From Deferribacteres bacterium (GTDB lineage Bacteria; Chrysiogenota; Deferribacteres; Deferribacterales; Geovibrionaceae), in NCBI GenBank assembly GCA_023395255.1, contig JAEWZN010000019.1, positions 62,001-126,000 of the forward strand: a stretch of DNA of 64,000 bases. The letters are read 5' to 3'. The translations under genes and the position numbers were made by a program. The stretch's first letter is position 1, and each line of letters starts with the position of its first letter. Shown piece by piece: positions 55,049 to 64,000 of this stretch. The notes beneath the pieces were generated by a model. The model was not told the DNA's origin. It made no database searches and saw nothing but the letters and a program-made list of their open reading frames with translations.

Positions 55049-57205
55049 TTATATGAATCCGGTGAAATTATCTATCGTTCCGGTTAATGAGTCAATATCG
55101 AACTCTTTTGCATCTTTTGCAAGTTTTTCTGCCCAGTTTTTCAATTCTTTTATATTTTCCCTTTCGGCAAGGGAAAGAGCAAGTGCGGCGAAGTTTTCCA
55201 TGTCGCTTATTACGAACCTGCGTGAGATCATCTGCCATTTATCATAGAGTTCGCTGCGGATAATTTTGCGCTGCTCTTCTGTTATATTTGCTGAAGGCTG
55301 AGGCGTTTCCTCTCCGGCCCGGTTTTCCTCACTGTGTTTAAGAAAGACCTTGAGCGCGTCGGTAAGTTCTGATGAAATTATGGGTTTTTTCACATATGCC
55401 GAGCAGCCGGAAGCGAATGCCTCCTCCACTCTGTCACTGAGTACATCCGCGGAAACGGCTATGAGGGGTATATGCGCTGTGGTATGGTCGCTTTTAAAAA
55501 GCTTAGCCGCGGCGTAGCCGTCCGTTCCGGGCATTTTCATGTCCAGAAGAACCGCATCCGGCAGATGTGCCGCCGCCTTTATGTATGCATCCCGCCCGTT
55601 CTCCGCCTCGATAACTGTAAAAGGATGATCTTTCAGCATCAGGCGGATCAGAAAACGGTTCTGCGGGCTGTCGTCCGCCACCAGTATTAATGCAGGTTCA
55701 AAAGACACTGTTCCCTTGGCTGCGGTTTTTTGCAGCGGCGCGTCACATACTCTCACATCTCTGAACCTAACGGTGAAGAGCGAGCCTCTGCCTTTCGTGC
55801 TGGATACGTCAATAGTGCCGTTCATTGCTTCCGTGAGCTTTTTCGTTATGGCAAGCCCCAGCCCTGTGCCGCCGTATTTTGCATGATCCTGCCCCTGCTG
55901 CTGTGCAAAGTTTTCGAATATGGTTTCAAGCTGACTTTCGTCAATACCCATGCCGCTGTCCTCCACCGTTATGATGACGGAACAGAGCCTGTCTCCTGTT
56001 TTTTCCTCACGGCACGAGAGCCTGATAAAGCCGGATTCTGTGAACTTCACGGCATTTCCCACCAGATTAAAGAGTATCTGCCGCAGTCTGATTCCGTCAA
56101 AGAGTATCTGCCCGCTGCATCCGCCTGTGTTGAGAATGAGCTTAAGCCCCTTCTGCCGGGCAGTTTCAGAGAAGATTTTAAATGTTTCATCAACCACAGA
56201 GCATATGTTAAGCGGCGTTGGGTTGATGTCTATTTTGCCCGACTCAATTTTGGAAAGATCAAGCAGGTCGTTGATAAGTTTCATGAGGGTCTCGCCGCTG
56301 TCTCTGATGGAACTGAGGAGGCTGGCGTGTTCGGGTTCCTTTATGTCCCTGCCGAGTATTTCCGCAAAACCGAGGATGATGTTCATGGGTGTGCGTATTT
56401 CATGGCTGATGTTGGCCAGAAACTCGCTTTTTGCTCTGTTGGCTGCATCCGCCGCTTCCTTGGCGGCTTTCAGCTCCTCTGTTCTGCTGACTTTCAGAAG
56501 GTTGTCGTGGTAGCGGGCAAAGAGGATGTTCAGTGATTCGGTTAGTACGCCGAGCTCATCCTTGGCATGCCTTTCAGAAATATTAATGCTGTATATGGAC
56601 TGGTTTGATGGGTCGGCTCCGGCGAGCTTTTCGGCTATCTTCTGAATCTGCCGCACAAGGGTGAGGTGAAACGAAACAGCATAAAGCAGCGACAGAACAG
56701 CGGTGACAATAAATGTGCTTATGATTACCGTTCCTGCATGGGCGGCAAAGTCCTCTGAAATGCTTCGTATGTTGGGGTATATTTCGGCGTAGCCGGCATA
56801 GTGCCAGTTTTTGCCGTAGATCAGAGGGAAGCGGAAGGAGGTCTGCCCTGTGTACATATCTTCAAGGAACCTGACGGGGTATCCGGCTTCCGTGCTCCGC
56901 GCCTCGCTTATGGCGAGTATTTCATTTTTATCATTTACGAGGCTGACTTTTTTTACTATCCCCACCTCAACAAGGCCGTCTGTTATGCCCTGAGCGAGGC
57001 TTCTGTTTCCGGTGACAAGGGCATGCCCCGCCGTATGGGACATCATGGCGGTTATTTTTTCCAGACGTTCCTTCACGCCTGCCTGTTCTTTCCTGAAATC
57101 GAACCAGAGCAGAACTATGCTGAGCAGAAGCCCAAGGGTGAAGGCAATAAAAAAAGTCATTTTAGCCTGCTTATAAGGCAGACTTTGGGCAAATTTAACT
57201 TTCAT
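55049..57205 (-). CDS. Membrane hybrid sensor histidine kinase with receiver domain
   Basis: Protein of 718 aa. Two membrane helices (about 17-35 and 157-178) bracket a periplasmic sensor domain of about 120 aa. A HAMP-like linker (190-235), a short coiled coil, HisKA with H268 in FLANISHEIRTPM, and HATPase with GNAVKFTE, DSGMGIDE and YGGTGLGLAI follow. A receiver domain (about 505-620) contains VADDSPQNR, LLDMKMPGTDGY and YVKKP. The last 90 residues are helical like an Hpt domain but lack the histidine (KNWAEKLAKDAKEFDID). The partner regulator is not nearby; the lone receiver at 2050 is a possibility only. The small Cys/His protein follows. Confidence 0.92.
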   Translation of the reverse strand: MKVKFAQSLPYKQAKMTFFIAFTLGLLLSIVLLWFDFRKEQAGVKERLEKITAMMSHTAGHALVTGNRSLAQGITDGLVEVGIVKKVSLVNDKNEILAISEARSTEAGYPVRFLEDMYTGQTSFRFPLIYGKNWHYAGYAEIYPNIRSISEDFAAHAGTVIISTFIVTAVLSLLYAVSFHLTLVRQIQKIAEKLAGADPSNQSIYSINISERHAKDELGVLTESLNILFARYHDNLLKVSRTEELKAAKEAADAANRAKSEFLANISHEIRTPMNIILGFAEILGRDIKEPEHASLLSSIRDSGETLMKLINDLLDLSKIESGKIDINPTPLNICSVVDETFKIFSETARQKGLKLILNTGGCSGQILFDGIRLRQILFNLVGNAVKFTESGFIRLSCREEKTGDRLCSVIITVEDSGMGIDESQLETIFENFAQQQGQDHAKYGGTGLGLAITKKLTEAMNGTIDVSSTKGRGSLFTVRFRDVRVCDAPLQKTAAKGTVSFEPALILVADDSPQNRFLIRLMLKDHPFTVIEAENGRDAYIKAAAHLPDAVLLDMKMPGTDGYAAAKLFKSDHTTAHIPLIAVSADVLSDRVEEAFASGCSAYVKKPIISSELTDALKVFLKHSEENRAGEETPQPSANITEEQRKIIRSELYDKWQMISRRFVISDMENFAALALSLAERENIKELKNWAEKLAKDAKEFDIDSLTGTIDNFTGFI

Positions 57206-57266
57206 AGGCCATGATCAGGCAGAATCCGCAAATTATCAATATAAAAGTGTATGTTAAAGTGTATTT

Positions 57267-58253
57267 TCAGAGCCTTATCACTGTGCGTCCGGCGGCCTTT
57301 CCGTCCAGCATGGCTTTTATTTTTTCATCAAGCCCGCTGAGGTCTGCTTCCGCAGTGAACTCGGCGAGTGCGGCAGGTTTCCATTCCCCCGCAAGCCTGT
57401 TCCATGCCTTGATCCGCTTATCCTTCGGGCATTCCACGGAATCAACCCCTATGAGGCTTATCCCGCGCAGGATGAACGGAAAAACATTGATATTAAGCTC
57501 CGGAGACAGCGCAAGACCGCAGCAGGAAACAGCGCCGCCGTATTTAACTGATTTCAGCATGGCGGACAGGGCGCTTCCGCCGAGAACATCTATTCCGCCG
57601 TCCCATACGGGCTTCATAAGCGGCTTTTCCGAACCTGCGGTGAAGTCAGTCACGGAGATGACGTTTTCTGCTCCGAGGCTTCTGAGAAAAGGCTCAAGCT
57701 TCGGCTTACCGGTGACAGCCCATGGGGAAAAGCCTTCGGCGGCCAGAATTGAGAGAGCTATGCTCCCCACGCCGCCTGTTGCTCCTGTCACCGCTATGCT
57801 TCCGCCCCTGAGTCCCGAATGCAGCAGTCCGTCCGCGCAGAGCGCAGCGGTGAGCCCCGCCGTGCCTAGGGACATGCTCTCCTTCATTGTTAGCCCGTCA
57901 GGTAAGGGGAGAACCCACGCGGACGGAACACGTATATACTCTCCGAAGCCGCCTGCGGTGTTCATGCCGAGGTCATAGCCCGTGACAATTACCCTGTCGC
58001 CCTCTTTGAAGCTGCCGTCAGTGCACACTGCCACCTCCCCGGCAGCGTCAATGCCGGGGGTATGAGGATATTTTTTCGTAACGCCTTTATTGCCGGAGGC
58101 TGAGAGCGCATCCTTGTAGTTCAGGGATGAATAGCGTACACGGATCAGTACCTCACCCGCGGGCAGGTCATCCGTGCTGCGTTCGGTGATATTGCCTGAG
58201 TATGTGCCGTCTGTGTTTTCAGATACTACGTAAGCCCTGAATCCGATGCCCAT
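57267..58253 (-). CDS. YhdH/AcuI-type quinone or acryloyl-CoA reductase
   Basis: Protein of 328 aa of the zinc-free medium-chain reductase class: VRYSSLNYKDALSASGNKGV, YPHTPGIDAAGEV, VIVTGYDLGMNTAGGFGEYI and the NADPH-binding VTGATGGVGSIALSIL. This is the YhdH/AcuI pattern, in which AcuI reduces acryloyl-CoA to propanoyl-CoA. Structural zinc cysteines are absent, as expected. It lies 11 bp downstream of the iron alcohol dehydrogenase gene on the same strand, so the two probably act in one pathway. Confidence 0.9.
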   Translation of the reverse strand: MGIGFRAYVVSENTDGTYSGNITERSTDDLPAGEVLIRVRYSSLNYKDALSASGNKGVTKKYPHTPGIDAAGEVAVCTDGSFKEGDRVIVTGYDLGMNTAGGFGEYIRVPSAWVLPLPDGLTMKESMSLGTAGLTAALCADGLLHSGLRGGSIAVTGATGGVGSIALSILAAEGFSPWAVTGKPKLEPFLRSLGAENVISVTDFTAGSEKPLMKPVWDGGIDVLGGSALSAMLKSVKYGGAVSCCGLALSPELNINVFPFILRGISLIGVDSVECPKDKRIKAWNRLAGEWKPAALAEFTAEADLSGLDEKIKAMLDGKAAGRTVIRL

Positions 58254-58264
58254 ATCCGCCTCCG

Positions 58265-59431
58265 TCAGTAAGCCATTTTGAGAATGGCAAGTATGTCCTT
58301 TGATTTAAGCTTTCTGAACTCGCCTATTTCACCGAAGCGCACAGCGCCTTCGGCCATTTTCTGAAGCGAGTCCTCCTCCACTCCTGTTTCGGAGAGCCTT
58401 GCCGGGAGCCCAATGGAGTTGTAGAAGGCTCTCAGACGGTCAATCCCCTCAAGGGCGGCTGCTTTTTTATTATCGCTTTCCGCAACACCGAAAACATTTA
58501 CCGCCAGACTGTAGAATTTATCGGCATTGCTGTCATCCATCACATATTTCATCCAGTTGGGAAAAAGGATCGCAAGCCCTGCCCCGTGGGAGATGTCAAA
58601 TAATGCGCTCACCTCATGCTCTATGGAGTGGTTCGCCCAGTCCCCTTCCCTGCCGAGGGAGAGGAGGGTGTTTAAGGCAAGGTTCCCCGCCCAGAGAATT
58701 TCCGCCCGCGCTGTGTAATCGTGCGGGTTTTCCATAACTACCGGCGCGTATTTCAGGCATGTTTTCAGCAGTGCTTCTGAAAGCCTGTCCTGTGTGAAGG
58801 TGTCCGGCGTGGGGGAGAAATACTGCTCGAATATATGGCTCATGATGTCCGCAATGCCTGCCGCAGTGTGGAAGGGGGGCACGGTGTACGTGTATTCGGG
58901 GTCGAGTATGGAAAACTTAGGCCAGAGTATGGGTGAGTACACCGCCAGCTTCTGACCTGTTTCGATGTTTGATATTACTGCGTTTCCGTTTGATTCCGAG
59001 CCTGTGGCTGCAAGGGTGAGCACTGTGCCTATGGGCAGTGCCTTGTTTATGGCGGCTTTGCGCAGGCAGAAGTCCCACGGGTCGCCTTCATAGTTCACAG
59101 AACCCGCTATGAGCTTGGCACAGTCTATAACGCTGCCGCCGCCGACAGCGAGAATGAAGTCTATGTTCTCCTCCCTGCATATGCGCACACCTTCTCGCAC
59201 ACTTGTTATGCGGGGGTTAGGTTCGATTCCGCTCAGTTCAGTGTAAAAAAGCCCTCTGTCCGTGAGTTTGTCAGTTATCGTCTGAAAAAGTCCGTCCTGT
59301 TTTATTCTTTTACTGCCGTAGCAGATGAGCACACGTGTTGCGCCGTATTTTTCTATCTGTCTGCCCAGAACCTTTATCTGGTTTCTGCCGAAGAAGATTT
59401 TAGTGGGGATGTTCAGTGTGAAGTTGTCCAT
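58265..59431 (-). CDS. Iron-containing alcohol dehydrogenase (YqhD/BDH type)
   Basis: Protein of 388 aa: FTLNIPTKIFFGRNQIKVLG at the N terminus, the dinucleotide motif VGGGSVIDCAKLIA, and metal ligands in HTAAGIADIMSHIFEQYF (D and H) and SIEHEVSALFDISHGAGLAI (two H). This is the YqhD / NADPH-dependent butanol dehydrogenase pattern, reducing a range of aldehydes. It leads a two-gene unit with the AcuI-like reductase. The natural substrate cannot be read from the sequence. Confidence 0.92.
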   Translation of the reverse strand: MDNFTLNIPTKIFFGRNQIKVLGRQIEKYGATRVLICYGSKRIKQDGLFQTITDKLTDRGLFYTELSGIEPNPRITSVREGVRICREENIDFILAVGGGSVIDCAKLIAGSVNYEGDPWDFCLRKAAINKALPIGTVLTLAATGSESNGNAVISNIETGQKLAVYSPILWPKFSILDPEYTYTVPPFHTAAGIADIMSHIFEQYFSPTPDTFTQDRLSEALLKTCLKYAPVVMENPHDYTARAEILWAGNLALNTLLSLGREGDWANHSIEHEVSALFDISHGAGLAILFPNWMKYVMDDSNADKFYSLAVNVFGVAESDNKKAAALEGIDRLRAFYNSIGLPARLSETGVEEDSLQKMAEGAVRFGEIGEFRKLKSKDILAILKMAY

Positions 59432-59551
59432 TTATTGTCCTCCGTATTAATATAAGGATAGCATTTATACGGATTGGTTCAAGCCCCGTGTTCCCTATAT
59501 TGCCTTTACTGTGTGCCTTTATTCTGGTATTAATCCGTTAAAGAGGGCGCT

Positions 59552-60409
59552 ATGAAGAAAAACATAGGGAAAATAGCAATAAAGGTAATTATGGTTCTGC
59601 TCATACTCGGTCTGGTGGGCAGGGCTGTTTATGTTCTCAGCGGGGCACAGAGCGGTCATCTGCCGGAAAACACCGTGGCGGAGCTTTCCATAACCGGGAT
59701 AATTTATGATGCTGATTCGGTTATAGAATCCCTTGAGGAACTTTCCAAAAACGAGAAGGTCAAGGGGATTATCATCAGGGTGAACAGCCCCGGCGGTGTC
59801 ATAACTCCGACCAAGGAAATTTTCGACTATATCCAGACAATCAACAAGCCTGTTTATGCCTCCATGGAGAGTGTGGCGGCCTCCGGCGGATATTACGTTT
59901 CCGCTGCCTGCGACCGGATATTTGCCATGCCCACCACGATTACGGGGAGCATAGGGGTTATAATGCAGCTTTCCAACTACGAAAAGCTCATGAACACCAT
60001 AGGTATAAAAAACTTTTCGCTGAAAAGCGGAGAATTCAAGGATATAGGCTCTCCTGATAGGGAAATGACCGAGGCGGAGAAGCAGATCCTCATGACCACC
60101 GTGATGGATATGTATGAGCAGTTTATAGAGGATATACAAAAGCGCAGGAATATGGATGAGGCTGTGCTCCGTGCACAGGCGGACGGCAGGGTCTTCACCG
60201 GAAAACGCGCCTTTGACATGGGGTTTGTGGATAACCTCGGCAGCAGAAGGGACGCTTTCGAGGAGATGAAAAACGAGCTCAAACTTGAAAATGTGGAACT
60301 GAGAAACTTTGATAAAAAGCTCTCCGTGTGGGATAAATTCTTCGGCAGAGTCGAAGGGCTGAATCTTGCGGGCGGAGCTCATTTCATGTATCTGTACAAA
60401 GGGTATTGA
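59552..60409 (+). CDS. sppA: Signal peptide peptidase SppA (short type)
   Basis: Protein of 285 aa with an N-terminal membrane anchor (about 8-28) and one peptidase domain: IRVNSPGGVITPTKEIFDYI, catalytic S111 in SVAASGGYYVSAACDRI, GSIGVIMQ and the catalytic lysine K163 in SLKSGEFKDIGSP. This is the half-length form that works as an oligomer and digests signal peptides left in the membrane. It lies on the plus strand between the alcohol dehydrogenase and a small lipoprotein gene 4 bp downstream. Confidence 0.95.
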   Translation: MKKNIGKIAIKVIMVLLILGLVGRAVYVLSGAQSGHLPENTVAELSITGIIYDADSVIESLEELSKNEKVKGIIIRVNSPGGVITPTKEIFDYIQTINKPVYASMESVAASGGYYVSAACDRIFAMPTTITGSIGVIMQLSNYEKLMNTIGIKNFSLKSGEFKDIGSPDREMTEAEKQILMTTVMDMYEQFIEDIQKRRNMDEAVLRAQADGRVFTGKRAFDMGFVDNLGSRRDAFEEMKNELKLENVELRNFDKKLSVWDKFFGRVEGLNLAGGAHFMYLYKGY

Positions 60410-60413
60410 AAAA

Positions 60414-60605
60414 ATGCGTATTTCGCTTCTGATCGCGCTTGCGCTGGCTTTTTTGCTCTCTTCATGCACCAAAAGAGGCATCTATGAAGGGATTCAGGCA
60501 AACGAGCGCAGGCAGTGCGAAGAACTCAGAGGAACAGACAGGGAAGACTGTCTGAAAAGGGCTGAACAGTCATACGACGAATACATGCGTGATATGGGGA
60601 AATAG
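60414..60605 (+). CDS. Small lipoprotein, unknown function
   Basis: Protein of 63 aa with a lipoprotein signal (MRISLLIALALAFLLSSC, lipobox Cys18) and a mature part of only 45 residues, highly charged (YEGIQANERRQCEELRGTD, DCLKRAEQSYDEYMRDM). Two further cysteines could form a disulfide. I do not recognise the family, though tiny entry/exclusion-like lipoproteins have this look. It starts 4 bp after sppA and is probably co-transcribed. It ends 7 bp from the convergent SulP gene. Confidence 0.8.
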   Translation: MRISLLIALALAFLLSSCTKRGIYEGIQANERRQCEELRGTDREDCLKRAEQSYDEYMRDMGK

Positions 60606-60612
60606 CCGCGGC

Positions 60613-62253
60613 TTAAAGGCTGCTCAGCTGCGGCGCGGTCTTCTTTTTCTCATCTTCGCATATGTGTTTTCTTGCGTGTGCAAAGGCTCCGCCCAGTGTA
60701 GGGAAAATATGCTGAGGCGGGAGATACCCGTTTATTTCAAGATCCGTAAGCCTTTCTTTCAGCGTGTCATTTGCCACTATCATGGCTATTATGCCGCTCT
60801 CTTTAATATTCACCAGCATTTCCGTGAGGGCGAAAAAACCAGAATAATCTATGAACGGAACCTTTGAACAGTTGAATATAATCACCTCGTTGTCCAGTAT
60901 GCTCCCCACCTTTCCCACAACCTGAGTGGCGGAACCGAAGAAGAACGGGCCGTTTACATCCACAACCCTTATCTGATGCCTGTTGCCCGCCGATGAACCA
61001 CAGGGGGCGGAGTCTGCCGTTTCCAGATCCACGTCATCAACCTGAGTCTGCGTCTGTGTGGATATGCGGTAGGTGAGAAGAACGGAGGCTGCCACAAGCC
61101 CCACACCCACAGCCACAATGAGATCCACAAATACCGTAAGCACAAGGACAATGGACATCACCGCTATGTCATGCCGCGGAGCCTTGCGGATTATTTTAAG
61201 GAAACGGTAGTCCACAATATCAAACCCTACCTTGATCAGTATCCCCGCCAGAACAGAGAGAGGCACTCTCTCCGCCTGTTCACCGAAGCCGAGGACGAAC
61301 CCCAGAAGGAGAAGCGCGTGTACGATCCCGGAGAGTCTTGTTGTTCCGCCGGATTTGACATTTATTACCGTGCGCATAGTTGCTCCCGCGCCGGGGATTC
61401 CACCCGCCAGAGAGGAGAGCATGTTCCCCAGCCCCTGACCGAAAAGTTCCTTGTTGGGGTTATGCTTGGTACGGGTGAGCGAGTCCGATACAAGGGAGGT
61501 GAGCAGGCTGTCAATGGAACCGAGTACGGCGAGGCTCATTGCCGTGGTTACTATAAAAGTAAGCTGCGATATGGAAAACACAGGCAGATGAAACGAGGGT
61601 AGCCCGGATGGAATGTGGCCTATTACCGCAGTGTTAAACCCCATGAAACCAGCAAAAGCGGTCACTCCTATGAGCGCTATGAGGGGGGAGGGGAGAACGC
61701 GGGTCACCTTTTTAGGTGTGAGAAAAACAATGGCGAGGGTTATGAGCCCCAGCGCAAGGTCGTTTGGGCTGAAATCCGTGAAAATCCTGCCCGCCTCCGA
61801 AATCGCCATGATCGGGGAGCGCACGCTTCCGGCTCCGGTGAGCGGATGGATCTGGAGCAGGATTATAATTATGCCGATCCCAGTCATGAAGCCGGATATT
61901 ACGGGATAGGGGATGTAGCGGATCAGTCCGCCTATGCGGCAGAAACCGAGAAGTACCTGAAACAGACCGCCGAGGAATATTATAGTGATGACAAAGGTCA
62001 TATCCCCGTGGTAGAGAGCAACGGCGGATGCAGTAACCACCGTCATGGGGCCTGTGGGGCCTGAAATCTGCACAGGTGTTCCCCCGAAGACTGCTGCTGT
62101 GAGCCCCAGAATTATTGCGCCGTAAAGCCCGGCCTGCGCACCCGCACCGCTGGCCACTCCGAAAGCCAGCGCAAGGGGGAGGGCAATAACCCCTGCGGTT
62201 ATCCCTCCGTATAAATCTCCTGCCAGCCGCTTTGTATAGTCTCGCTTTCTCAT
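60613..62253 (-). CDS. SulP family anion transporter with STAS domain
   Basis: Protein of 546 aa with the SulP membrane core: DLYGGITAGVIALPLALAFG, LYGAIILGLTAAVFGGTPVQ, ISGPTGPMTVV and GMGNMLSSLAGGIPGAGATM-like segments (here GLGNMLSSLAGGIPGAGA). The C-terminal STAS domain (about 440-540) includes VIIFNCSKVPFIDYSG. Members carry sulfate, bicarbonate or other anions; the substrate here is unknown. I chose ATG 62253; the frame opens 20 codons earlier without a ribosome binding site. No carbonic anhydrase or sulfate gene is adjacent. Confidence 0.93.
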   Translation of the reverse strand: MRKRDYTKRLAGDLYGGITAGVIALPLALAFGVASGAGAQAGLYGAIILGLTAAVFGGTPVQISGPTGPMTVVTASAVALYHGDMTFVITIIFLGGLFQVLLGFCRIGGLIRYIPYPVISGFMTGIGIIIILLQIHPLTGAGSVRSPIMAISEAGRIFTDFSPNDLALGLITLAIVFLTPKKVTRVLPSPLIALIGVTAFAGFMGFNTAVIGHIPSGLPSFHLPVFSISQLTFIVTTAMSLAVLGSIDSLLTSLVSDSLTRTKHNPNKELFGQGLGNMLSSLAGGIPGAGATMRTVINVKSGGTTRLSGIVHALLLLGFVLGFGEQAERVPLSVLAGILIKVGFDIVDYRFLKIIRKAPRHDIAVMSIVLVLTVFVDLIVAVGVGLVAASVLLTYRISTQTQTQVDDVDLETADSAPCGSSAGNRHQIRVVDVNGPFFFGSATQVVGKVGSILDNEVIIFNCSKVPFIDYSGFFALTEMLVNIKESGIIAMIVANDTLKERLTDLEINGYLPPQHIFPTLGGAFAHARKHICEDEKKKTAPQLSSL

Positions 62254-62471
62254 AGGTTTGCCCCGCCTGTATGGGAAAGTTGTCTGTAAGCGCATGGGGT
62301 GGTTATGAACCATAACTTATAACCGGATTTTCCCTGTTTACTCAGCTTGTGTCAACCGCTTTTCAGGAAAAAGTTAAAAAAATATTGCTGCTGTATAAGC
62401 AGAAAATGAAATTTATTTAATAATAGTTAAAATATCTGAGATGTTCCCCTGTGCTGCGCAAGCCTTTACTA

Positions 62472-62501
62472 TTGAACATATCCTGTTTATTGACATATAC
62501 T
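62472..62501 (+). promoter_or_regulatory. Candidate promoter of comM
   Basis: TTGAAC (62472-62477) and TATACT (62496-62501) with an 18-bp spacer, 29 bp before the comM start. Confidence 0.5.
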
Positions 62502-62530
62502 CCCATATTGTGACGGATTACGGAGGGGAG

Positions 62531-64000
62531 ATGTTTTGCCGTATTTTTTCTGCCCATGTGGCAGGGATCGAGGGGGTTCTCATTGAGGTTGAGGTGGACA
62601 CGGCTAATGTAGGCCTCCCGTCGTTCAGCATGGTGGGGCTTGCTGAGACCTCTGTCCGGGAAAGCAGGGACAGGGTGCGCTCCGCCCTTAAAAACATGGG
62701 TTTCTCCATATTCAACAAGCCGATCACAATCAACTTCGCCCCTGCGGACTTCCGCAAGGAGGGGACGGGTTTTGACCTGCCTGTTGCTGTGGGTCTTCTC
62801 AAATCCGCCGGGCACATAGACGCAGATACGGATAAAACCCTTTTCATAGGGGAACTTTCGCTGGACGGAAAGCTCCGCCCCGTGAGCGGGGTTTTGTCTG
62901 TAACCTACGCCGCCCGTGAGAAGGGGTTCGAGACTGTCATTCTGCCGAAGGAGAACATGGCTGAGGCCTCTCTCGTCAGCGGGATTAAGACAGGCGGTGC
63001 GGAAAACCTCTCGGAAGTGCTTGCGTGGCTTGGGGGAAACGGCGGGGTTTCATTCGCCGGGAACAAGGATGCCTGTGAGCTTCCCGCCCGTGAACTGATG
63101 CATGATTTCAGGGATGTAAAGGGGCAGTTCACAGCCCGCCGCGCAGCGGAGGTTGCCGCCGCCGGAATGCACAATATCCTCATGATCGGCCCGCCCGGAA
63201 GCGGCAAGACAATGATTGCCCGCAGGCTGTCGGGGATTCTGCCTCCGCTGGATATGGAGGAGGCTATAGAGACTCTCAAGATCCATTCTGTTGCGGGGCT
63301 TGTGAGGAATGTTTCCGATATAAGCTTTGAGCGCCCCTTTGTTTCGCCTCATCACACAAGCAGTTCCGTCTCCATAGTCGGGGGAACCTCCCGCGCCAAG
63401 CCCGGTCAGGTGAGCATAGCCCACAACGGAATACTCTTCATGGACGAGTTTCTGGAGTTTAACCGCAGCGTTCTTGAAACCCTCCGTCAGCCTATGGAGG
63501 ACAAGGAGGTAACGGTGGCCAGAGCGGACAGAACAGTGAAATACCCTGCCTCGTTCATGCTTGTGGCTGCCTGCAACCCCTGCCCATGCGGCTATTACGG
63601 CGATTCCAGACGGGAGTGCACCTGTGCCCCCTCTCAGGTACAGAAGTACCGCGCGCGCCTTTCAGGGCCTCTGCTGGACAGAATTGACATCCATATGGAA
63701 GTGAAGGCGGTGGATTTGAAGGAGCTGGCAGGGCTTGATGACGGCGAATCCTCCGAAAGCATGAGAGACAGAGTGATGAACGCCCATCGGATGCAGAAGG
63801 AACGTTTCAGGGGTGAGAAAATTCTCCTCAACTCCCAGATGGGTGAAAGGCAGATAAAGAAATACTGCAGGCTTGATGATAAAAGCATGAAGCTTCTGGA
63901 AAATGCCTGCGACCGTTTCGGTTATTCCGCAAGGGCATATTCCAAAATTCTTAAAGTTGCCCGCACACTGGCTGATATGGATAACAGTTCTGATATTCAG
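62531..64000 (+). CDS. comM: YifB/ComM family Mg-chelatase-like AAA+ ATPase, cut by window edge
   Basis: 490 residues are visible from ATG 62531 (GGAGGGG upstream) and the frame is still open at the edge. The N-terminal LonC-like domain (about 1-170) has VDTANVGLPSFSMVGLAETS and VRESRDRVRSALKNMGF. The Mg-chelatase ATPase follows, with Walker A MIGPPGSGKTMIARRL near residue 220, Walker B GILFMDEFLEF, and a cysteine cluster ACNPCPCGYYG with ECTC. The C-terminal YSARAYSKILKVARTLADM begins the last domain. ComM is a branch-migration helicase that aids natural transformation, which fits the comEC gene in this window. Only about 15-25 residues should be missing. Confidence 0.94.
   Translation, partial: MFCRIFSAHVAGIEGVLIEVEVDTANVGLPSFSMVGLAETSVRESRDRVRSALKNMGFSIFNKPITINFAPADFRKEGTGFDLPVAVGLLKSAGHIDADTDKTLFIGELSLDGKLRPVSGVLSVTYAAREKGFETVILPKENMAEASLVSGIKTGGAENLSEVLAWLGGNGGVSFAGNKDACELPARELMHDFRDVKGQFTARRAAEVAAAGMHNILMIGPPGSGKTMIARRLSGILPPLDMEEAIETLKIHSVAGLVRNVSDISFERPFVSPHHTSSSVSIVGGTSRAKPGQVSIAHNGILFMDEFLEFNRSVLETLRQPMEDKEVTVARADRTVKYPASFMLVAACNPCPCGYYGDSRRECTCAPSQVQKYRARLSGPLLDRIDIHMEVKAVDLKELAGLDDGESSESMRDRVMNAHRMQKERFRGEKILLNSQMGERQIKKYCRLDDKSMKLLENACDRFGYSARAYSKILKVARTLADMDNSSDIQ

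Overview
The window is a chromosomal segment of a Gram-negative, motile, respiring bacterium with about 50% G+C. The signs are outer-membrane L- and P-ring flagellar genes, cytochrome c maturation genes, a four-subunit 2-oxoacid:ferredoxin oxidoreductase next to pta-ackA, and a CsrA/FliW pair. The mix suggests a Deferribacterota (Geovibrio/Denitrovibrio-like) or deltaproteobacteria-like anaerobe. That placement is inference from gene content and protein style; no rRNA gene is present to settle it. I saw no prophage, insertion sequence, integrase or CRISPR array.

Layout. 1-9.5 kb: 5' part of glycogen synthase, Mrp ATPase, a lone receiver protein, thiS-thiF-comEC (minus) and dnaE-thiD (plus). 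9.5-14.2 kb: a repeat-rich gap, a 45-aa ccmD gene, def, a DciA-like gene, obg, a DUF4139 protein and rpmA-rplU. 14.5-18.4 kb: the rpmH-rnpA-yidD-yidC-jag cluster, a degenerate YHS-like protein and a transaldolase-family gene, closed by a strong terminator. 18.5-28.8 kb: flagellar genes on the minus strand in two transcription blocks: flgH-flgI-flgJ behind a sigma-54-like site, and flgM-flgN-flgK-flgL-fliW-csrA behind a clear sigma-28 site. FlgL is 1400 aa, several times the usual size. 29-34 kb: initiator tRNA, a degenerate histidine kinase coupled to glnE, a TenI/ThiE-like gene and a 252-bp tandem duplication. 34-37 kb: zur-znuA-znuC-znuB with a palindromic operator. 37-41.8 kb: GT9 glycosyltransferase, then rsmB, htpX, DUF116 and fmt on the minus strand. 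41.9-47 kb: oxoacid:ferredoxin oxidoreductase, pta and ackA. 47.3-52.8 kb: ccmE-ccmF-ccmA-ccmB-ccmC and divergent ccdA. 52.9-64 kb: yebC-ruvC-ruvA, a hybrid histidine kinase with a small Cys/His protein, two oxidoreductases, sppA, a small lipoprotein, a SulP transporter and the 5' part of comM.

How the parts fit. The flagellar block has its regulatory circuit in one operon: FlgM (anti-sigma-28), FlgN (export chaperone), FlgK and FlgL (cargo), then FliW and CsrA. The zinc block is a self-regulated uptake operon. The cytochrome c block lacks ccmG and ccmH, and its CcmE carries CxxxY instead of the heme-binding histidine motif. CcdA lies next to it, and a candidate CcmD lies about 37 kb away beside def. 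This looks like the variant Ccm pathway lacking CcmH. The ferredoxin-dependent oxidoreductase with Pta-AckA suggests interconversion of acyl-CoAs, acetyl-phosphate and acetate.

The least explained material is a family of short modular hairpin repeats in intergenic gaps (9.53-9.86, 28.95, 33.5-34.0, 39.3-39.4 and 46.95-47.2 kb). Their flanks and loops are conserved while the stem sequences differ but still pair. Other points worth attention are the giant multidomain FlgL and a 75-aa orphan gene beside csrA.
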